DNA of 12,796 nucleotides, from the NCBI GenBank assembly GCA_013815505.1, contig JACDGA010000023.1, forward strand, positions 1 to 12,796, given 5' to 3'. The DNA is from Acidimicrobiia bacterium (GTDB taxonomy: Bacteria; Actinomycetota; Acidimicrobiia; Acidimicrobiales; Ilumatobacteraceae). A model generated the notes under the pieces. That model ran no database searches, was not told where the DNA came from, and saw nothing but the letters and a program-made list of their open reading frames with translations. The translations under genes and the position numbers were made by a program. Of the stretch, positions 8,785-12,796 are shown one piece after another; position 1 is the stretch's first letter, and each line of letters opens with the position of its first letter.

Positions 8785-9750
8785 TCAGGCGTGTTCGCGG
8801 ATGCGGCGGCGGGCGAGTCGGCGGATCTCTGCTCGTAGTTCGACCGGGTCGAGGACCTCGACTCGGAACGGCAGGCCGACGAGGTAGCGGGCGAGCCAGT
8901 CGTTGTCGCCGCCGATCGAGACGATCGTCGTCTCGTCGCCCTCGCCGCCGGGGCGGATCACCCCCATCGACGGACCGATCTCGCGCCGCGTCACGTGTGG
9001 TGGGGCGTGCACGAGCACCGTCGCCTGCACCTCGTAGACGCGCACGGCGACACCCTCTGACACGAGGCCCGCCGGATCGGGGTGCTGGCGCGGCGCCGAA
9101 CGCTGACCTGTCAGCACCGGTGACGTGACCCGATCGACGCGGAACGTCCGCCATGCGTCGCGATCGAGGTCCCACGCAACCAGGTACCACCTGCGCCGCA
9201 GCGACACCAGTCGATGCGGCTCGACATGACGGCGGCCGACGACGTCCTCGCCGGTGCGGTACTCGAACCGCAGCCGCAGCTCGGCGCGACATGCGCTCGC
9301 CAGCGCTGTCAGCGTGGCCGTGTCGATCGCTGCGATCGGCTCGGAGCCACCGCTGCCGACGGCAAGGTCGACCGTCACGTCGCCGAGTGCATCGATCCGC
9401 TCACGCAGGCCGCTCGGCAGCACCTCGCCGAGCTTCGCCAGTGCCGACACGGCGGCCTCGCCGAGCATCGGGTCGGCGCTGATGGAGACGTGGCGCAGCG
9501 CCGACCACATCGCAACCGCCTCGTCGTCGTCGAACAGCAGCGGAGGGAGGCGGCCACCGCTCCCCAGCGAGTAGCCGCCGTATCGCCCCGTCGTGCTCTC
9601 GATCGGGTAGCCGAGATCACGGAGCCTCGTGACGTCGCGCCGCAGCGTCCGCGACGTCACTTCGAGGCGCTCGGTCAGCTCGTCGGCCCGCCACGACGGG
9701 CGGGTGGAGAACAGCACGAGCAGTCGCAGGAGGCGTGCCGGTGTGTCCAT
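8785..9750 (-). CDS. WYL-domain DeoR/YafY-type transcriptional regulator
   Basis: A 321-residue predicted DNA-binding regulator. Residues 1-57 form an HTH_11-type winged helix (RLLRLLVLF, then ADELTERLEVTSRTLRRDV as the recognition region, then the GYPIESTTGRYGGY wing). The WYL domain spans roughly 145-225, with the R187-W188-Y189-L190 signature and the trailing FRVDRV motif. The C-terminal WCX extension (about 240-321) ends in the WLARYLVGL segment usual for the family. WYL domains sense ligands, including nucleic acids or nucleotides in studied cases; the ligand here is unknown. ATG at 9750 is chosen over upstream non-ATG codons because GAGGTGG lies just before it and MDTPARLLRLL is the standard N-terminus. 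It is divergent from a small basic protein gene across a spacer with 10-bp direct repeats, so local autoregulation is plausible but inferred. Confidence 0.92.
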   Translation of the reverse strand: MDTPARLLRLLVLFSTRPSWRADELTERLEVTSRTLRRDVTRLRDLGYPIESTTGRYGGYSLGSGGRLPPLLFDDDEAVAMWSALRHVSISADPMLGEAAVSALAKLGEVLPSGLRERIDALGDVTVDLAVGSGGSEPIAAIDTATLTALASACRAELRLRFEYRTGEDVVGRRHVEPHRLVSLRRRWYLVAWDLDRDAWRTFRVDRVTSPVLTGQRSAPRQHPDPAGLVSEGVAVRVYEVQATVLVHAPPHVTRREIGPSMGVIRPGGEGDETTIVSIGGDNDWLARYLVGLPFRVEVLDPVELRAEIRRLARRRIREHA

Positions 9751-9802
9751 CGCCACCTCATTCTGGCGGACATTGCGGACTCGAACTGACCACAATCATC
9801 CA

Positions 9803-9808
9803 TATGTT
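9803..9808 (+). promoter_or_regulatory. Weak candidate -10 box for the small basic protein gene
   Basis: TATGTT fits TANNNT and lies about 70 bases before the ATG at 9876. A start near 9815 would place the four 10-bp repeats in the 5' leader. No matching -35 hexamer is clear, so this is tentative. Confidence 0.25.
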
Positions 9809-9820
9809 CGATGGTGACCG

Positions 9821-9860
9821 ACTCGATCAAACACGATCAAACACGATCAAACACGATCAA
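9821..9860 (+). repeat. Four tandem 10-bp direct repeats in a divergent promoter spacer
   Basis: The unit ACACGATCAA is repeated at 9831, 9841 and 9851, with one mismatch in the first unit at 9821 (ACTCGATCAA). The period is close to one helical turn, so a bound protein array would sit on one face of the DNA. The repeats lie between the WYL regulator start (9750, minus) and the small gene start (9876, plus), ending shortly before the AGAGGA ribosome site. They are outside any supported coding region and AT-richer than their surroundings. Confidence 0.9.
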
Positions 9861-9875
9861 ACAGAGGACACCACG

Positions 9876-10139
9876 ATGCACATGATCTCGTTCGACACCG
9901 CCCAGCAGCTCGCCCGTCAGCATCACGACGAACTCCTCACCGAGGCCGAGCAGCGCCGTGCGGGCCGTGCCCCTCGCGGTCGTCGCCGCTGGTGGTCACG
10001 ACGACCGATGCCCTCCGTCGCCACCTGGCCACCCGCACCGGGCACCCCCTCGACCGATCCCATCGTGACGCCGCTCGGGCCCCTCCCCGGCACCCGTGCT
10101 GCGGTGTCCGAAGGGATCGATCGACCCCACGCGGCCTGA
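9876..10139 (+). CDS. Small basic Arg-rich protein of unknown function
   Basis: An 87-residue hypothetical protein. ATG at 9876 is supported by AGAGGA at 9863-9868, seven bases upstream; the in-frame ATG at 9882 is less well spaced. Residues about 4-28 (ISFDTAQQLARQHHDELLTE and on) look like an amphipathic helix, followed by an Arg-rich patch (about 29-44, with RRRWW). This resembles the many short helical Arg-rich proteins of actinomycetes that lack a known function. The second half is Pro/Thr-rich and less convincing; its codon use is less biased, with rarer TCA, CGA and CCA codons. No signal peptide or membrane segment is seen. It is divergent from the WYL regulator and a possible target of it. 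It ends 16 bp before the convergent GH31 stop. That it is coding is likely for the first half; a different C-terminus through a sequence error is possible. Confidence 0.6.
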   Translation: MHMISFDTAQQLARQHHDELLTEAEQRRAGRAPRGRRRWWSRRPMPSVATWPPAPGTPSTDPIVTPLGPLPGTRAAVSEGIDRPHAA

Positions 10140-10155
10140 TCGTGCCGTCTCGGGG

Positions 10156-12714
10156 TCAGTTGCAGCGCCGGACGACGACGTCGATGTCTCGTTCGCCGTC
10201 ACCGTCGATCGCGAACTGGGTCGAGAGCACGCCGTCGTCGGTGGTGAACCCGACGGAGGAGCCCGCCGCAGTGACCGAGCACACCTCCCCACCGTCACTC
10301 AACCAGTCCAGTGTCGCCTCGAGCTGGTAGGTGCGGGGACGACTGGGCCGCAGCGTCAGCGTCCAGCGGTCGCCGTCAACGCTCGACGACATCGACTCGC
10401 CGGCGCCGAGGGCGCCTCTCCAGTCGGGGCCGGGGAAGGCGAGCAGCCGCCGCTCGTCCTGGCGATCGGCGAGTCGCACGACATCAGGGTTGCCACGTCC
10501 GTATCCGGAGAGCGTGTCGACGTCCACCGGCAGCATCGGCAGGACGGCACCGGACCTGATGTGGATCGGGACCTCGTCGGCGGGCGCAGCCACATCCACA
10601 CGTCGTCCGCCGTCGCGGAGCTCGGTGCGTCGAAGGTGCAGCGTCCCGTCTCGATCCATCGACGTGGAGCGCCAGAGATCGATCCACTCGCCCTCGGGGA
10701 GGTACACGGAACGTCGCCGCGCACCAGGGCGCACGACGGGGGCGACGAGCAGGTCGGCGCCGAACAGGTACTGGTCGTCGCTCGCCACCGCTGCCCGATC
10801 GTCTGGGTGCGTCAGCAGGTGCTGGCGCATGATCGGCAGTCCGGTCGAACGGTAGTGCTCGTCGGCACCGGCGATGTACGGGTAGAGCTGTGTGCGCAGC
10901 CGGGCGTAGCGGCGCCACGTCGGCAGCACCTCAGGGTCGAGGATCGTCGCCCTCGGTGCCTGGCCGAGCTCGATGCCGCCTGCCTGCAGCCGCATCACGC
11001 CCGAAAAGGCGCCGAACTGGATCCAGCGGCGCAGCAGCTCTGGGGTGAGCCGGTCGTCGAACCAGATGAAGAAGCCGCCGATGTCCGACCCCCACGTGCT
11101 GACGCCCGACATTCCCATGCCGAGCCCGGCGAGCACCGACGAGCGCAGCCCGTCGAAGCCCCACGTAGCCGTCGGGTCGCCTCCCCACACGACCTGCGAG
11201 TGCTCGATCGCACCGGTCCAGCCCGAACGGTTGAAGCGGATGATCGGTCGCCGTGCGCTTCCGGCGGCGGAGGCCGCGCTGGCGTGGTACTGCTCCACGT
11301 AGCGGTTGTGCATCTCGTCGCCGGGCGTGCCGTCAGCAGAGACTGCGTCGGTGGGCGTGTACTCGCCGAAGTCCTCCATCCAGCCGTCGTACCCGTCGGC
11401 GACGGTGAGCTCGACGACGTCGCCGAACAGCCGGCTGCCGACGGGCGTCGAGAAGTCGAACTGGGCGACATCGAACTGCGTCGCCGTCGAGTACCGGTAG
11501 CGGTAGGGCTCGCCGCGGCGGGTCTGCGTGAAGGCGCCGTCGGCGACACCGCGCCGGTACACGGTCGGGAAGCCGGTGCACACCATCGGGTTGAGGTACG
11601 TCGTCACGGCCAGACCCGCTCGGTGCAGCCGGGTCGTGCGGGCACGCTCGTCGTCTCGCCGGCCACGGTGGTCGGCGCACGGCAGGTAGTGCGTGTAGGT
11701 CTGGGCGACGGACATCGGGACGCCGGCGGTGCGCAGGGCAGCGAGCTCGGTGTCCTCGTCGTCGCTGGCCTGCCACCACGGGCCGAACACGGCGGGTGTC
11801 GACGCCGCGGGCTGGCGGCCGATCGCTGCCGTCATTCGCTCGAGCGCCTCTGCTGGCGTCGGCCCGGCGAAGATCCGGAGACGCAGCGAGCTGGCGTCGA
11901 CCTCCGTGCGCCAGCGGTGCGTCCGGCCGGGCACGGCGAGCTCGAAGCGGCTGGTGTGGTCATTGTCGACGAGGACGCCGTAGCCACGGCTCGACAGCAC
12001 CCACGGGACCGGGAAGTACGTGGCGTCGCGGCGGCGGCTGAAGCCCGGCTCGGGGACGAGACCACTGACGACGTCGAGTTGGTCGGCGCGGTACGGACCG
12101 TCGAGCACCCGGTTCTCGACCGTGCGGCCACGGTGCTCGACGGCGTTCGACCGCTCCCCGAATCCGAAGAACCGCTCGCCACGCCGGGCGCGCAGATCGA
12201 GGGCTATCCGCTCGACGTTGCTGCCCTTGGCGCTGACCGCGACCGCCAACACCCCCTCGCCCGCCGGGCGGATGCGGACCCGCAGCCGGATGTCGCTGTC
12301 CGTGGCGACCGTCGCCACGATGCCGTCGCCCGACGCGCGCGTGGATTCGATGTTCGTACTCCGCGCCACGCCGTCCGGCGTTGTGACGACGATGCCGCCG
12401 CTGGCGACCGAAGCGAGCACCGGTGCACGGTCTCGATCGGTGACGTCGAGCCGCCACGCTCCGTCGTGCACCGTGGCGACCAGCTCCCCGCGACCGACGA
12501 ACGGTGGCGGCGGCGGACGCGTCGCAGTCGTGGTCGTGGTCGTGGTCGGACCGGTCGTCCCGGTCACCTGCACGCTCGACGCCGGTTCGGAGGGTAGAGG
12601 AGCACTCGTGTCGTCGTCGTCCGACCCACCCACGACGTACACGACGACCGACACGGCAACGAGAGCAGTCGCCGCAGCGATCGCCGGGAACGTGTATCGC
12701 CGAGAGGAACTCAT
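10156..12714 (-). CDS. Membrane-anchored glycoside hydrolase family 31 alpha-glycosidase
   Basis: An 852-residue GH31 enzyme, expected to cleave terminal alpha-linked sugars outside the cell by the retaining mechanism. Residues about 8-29 form one hydrophobic segment after S-R-R, with no clear cleavage site. It is followed by SDDDD and a Thr/Pro linker (to about 71), so it is probably N-terminally anchored. A beta-sandwich N-domain includes RFFGFGERSN. The TIM barrel has GWMEDFGEYTP with nucleophile D448, and WGGDPTATW with predicted acid/base D513. The spacing of 65 is close to that of sulfoquinovosidase YihQ (from memory D405 and D472). DSDIGGFF and RLQAG motifs and C-terminal beta-domains follow. 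The DFGE-type motif puts it nearer YihQ-like members than the DMNE glucosidases, but the sugar is not deducible. ATG at 12714 lacks a good Shine-Dalgarno; a 13-codon ORF ending in ATGA overlaps it. No transporter or other sugar gene is nearby. Confidence 0.92.
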   Translation of the reverse strand: MSSSRRYTFPAIAAATALVAVSVVVYVVGGSDDDDTSAPLPSEPASSVQVTGTTGPTTTTTTTATRPPPPPFVGRGELVATVHDGAWRLDVTDRDRAPVLASVASGGIVVTTPDGVARSTNIESTRASGDGIVATVATDSDIRLRVRIRPAGEGVLAVAVSAKGSNVERIALDLRARRGERFFGFGERSNAVEHRGRTVENRVLDGPYRADQLDVVSGLVPEPGFSRRRDATYFPVPWVLSSRGYGVLVDNDHTSRFELAVPGRTHRWRTEVDASSLRLRIFAGPTPAEALERMTAAIGRQPAASTPAVFGPWWQASDDEDTELAALRTAGVPMSVAQTYTHYLPCADHRGRRDDERARTTRLHRAGLAVTTYLNPMVCTGFPTVYRRGVADGAFTQTRRGEPYRYRYSTATQFDVAQFDFSTPVGSRLFGDVVELTVADGYDGWMEDFGEYTPTDAVSADGTPGDEMHNRYVEQYHASAASAAGSARRPIIRFNRSGWTGAIEHSQVVWGGDPTATWGFDGLRSSVLAGLGMGMSGVSTWGSDIGGFFIWFDDRLTPELLRRWIQFGAFSGVMRLQAGGIELGQAPRATILDPEVLPTWRRYARLRTQLYPYIAGADEHYRSTGLPIMRQHLLTHPDDRAAVASDDQYLFGADLLVAPVVRPGARRRSVYLPEGEWIDLWRSTSMDRDGTLHLRRTELRDGGRRVDVAAPADEVPIHIRSGAVLPMLPVDVDTLSGYGRGNPDVVRLADRQDERRLLAFPGPDWRGALGAGESMSSSVDGDRWTLTLRPSRPRTYQLEATLDWLSDGGEVCSVTAAGSSVGFTTDDGVLSTQFAIDGDGERDIDVVVRRCN

Positions 12715-12752
12715 TCGCAGCGCATCGCCGCGTCGATGCCGACGGTGATCAC
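12711..12752 (-). CDS. Possible 13-codon leaderless leader ORF coupled to the GH31 gene
   Basis: GTG at 12752 opens a 13-codon frame whose TGA overlaps the GH31 ATG as ATGA. A TANNNT box (TACGGT, 12759-12764) ends 6 bases before the GTG, the spacing expected of a leaderless transcript, and the GH31 ATG itself has no Shine-Dalgarno. Translation of this frame could deliver ribosomes to the GH31 start. The predicted peptide (VITVGIDAAMRCE) resembles nothing I know. A short frame ending this way could easily arise by chance. Confidence 0.3.
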   Translation of the reverse strand: MITVGIDAAMRCE

Positions 12753-12758
12753 AACGCC

Positions 12759-12764
12759 ACCGTA
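12759..12764 (-). promoter_or_regulatory. Candidate -10 box for the GH31 transcript
   Basis: Minus-strand TACGGT (TANNNT) lies 6 bases before GTG 12752 and 44 bases before the GH31 ATG. It is the same hexamer as the box before the SNF2 gene. No clear -35 is visible, and the window ends 32 bases further upstream. Confidence 0.35.
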
Positions 12765-12796
12765 CGAAAGACGTCGCGCGTCAGCGGGCGTTCACT

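Noticed and set aside
9992..10330. Alternative 112-codon plus-strand frame from GTG 9992
   Set aside because: It overlaps the small protein gene and then runs antisense into the GH31 3' end, without a ribosome site or recognisable domain.
10096..12597. Very long open frame (833 codons) on the plus strand opposite the GH31 gene
   Set aside because: It is antisense to a gene with complete GH31 motifs. Its translation is Arg/Gly/Val-rich low-complexity sequence without domains, typical of mirror frames in high-GC DNA.

Overview
The window looks like chromosomal DNA from a high-GC actinomycete. The reasons are strong G/C at third codon positions, GTG starts, 4-base stop/start overlaps, a paired SNF2 ATPase and SWIM protein, a HAIR-type operator in front of clpB, and TANNNT boxes 6-8 bases before start codons, as on leaderless transcripts. 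The Ser/Thr/Pro-linker surface proteins and overall style would fit Acidimicrobiia (Ilumatobacter-like), but that placement is inference. There is no tRNA, rRNA, CRISPR array, phage gene or transposase. Most of the window reads as ordinary chromosome.

Left block, minus strand (1-5053): a run of four genes read right to left. A 990-residue SNF2-family ATPase (HelZ/HepA-like) overlaps a 223-residue SWIM zinc-finger protein by four bases (GTGA). After a 106-bp gap come two lipoprotein-like genes that overlap by four bases (ATGA). The two share a paralogous acidic domain with a conserved Cys pair. The second adds a (TDPDP)n linker and a further domain that runs off the window.

Middle block, plus strand (5054-8700): a 201-bp divergent promoter region holds an 84-bp repeat element. 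It is followed by a HODM/DUF3445 heme-dependent oxidative N-demethylase-like gene and then clpB. ClpB is preceded by a near-consensus HspR operator (HAIR) that covers a candidate -10 box.

Right block (8701-12796): a second copy of the 84-bp element, inverted relative to the first, exactly fills the gap between the stop codons of clpB and a convergent WYL-domain transcription regulator. The regulator is divergent from a small basic protein gene, and the spacer between them carries four 10-bp direct repeats. A membrane-anchored GH31 alpha-glycosidase on the minus strand fills the right end, possibly led by a 13-codon leaderless leader ORF.

The most notable unexplained structure is the 84-bp element: 70 of 84 positions match without gaps between the two copies, with perfect 13-bp inverted ends and a third internal arm. 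It is a candidate for an undescribed intergenic repeat family. Other points of interest are the tandem lipoprotein paralogues and the 10-bp-phased repeats beside the WYL regulator.
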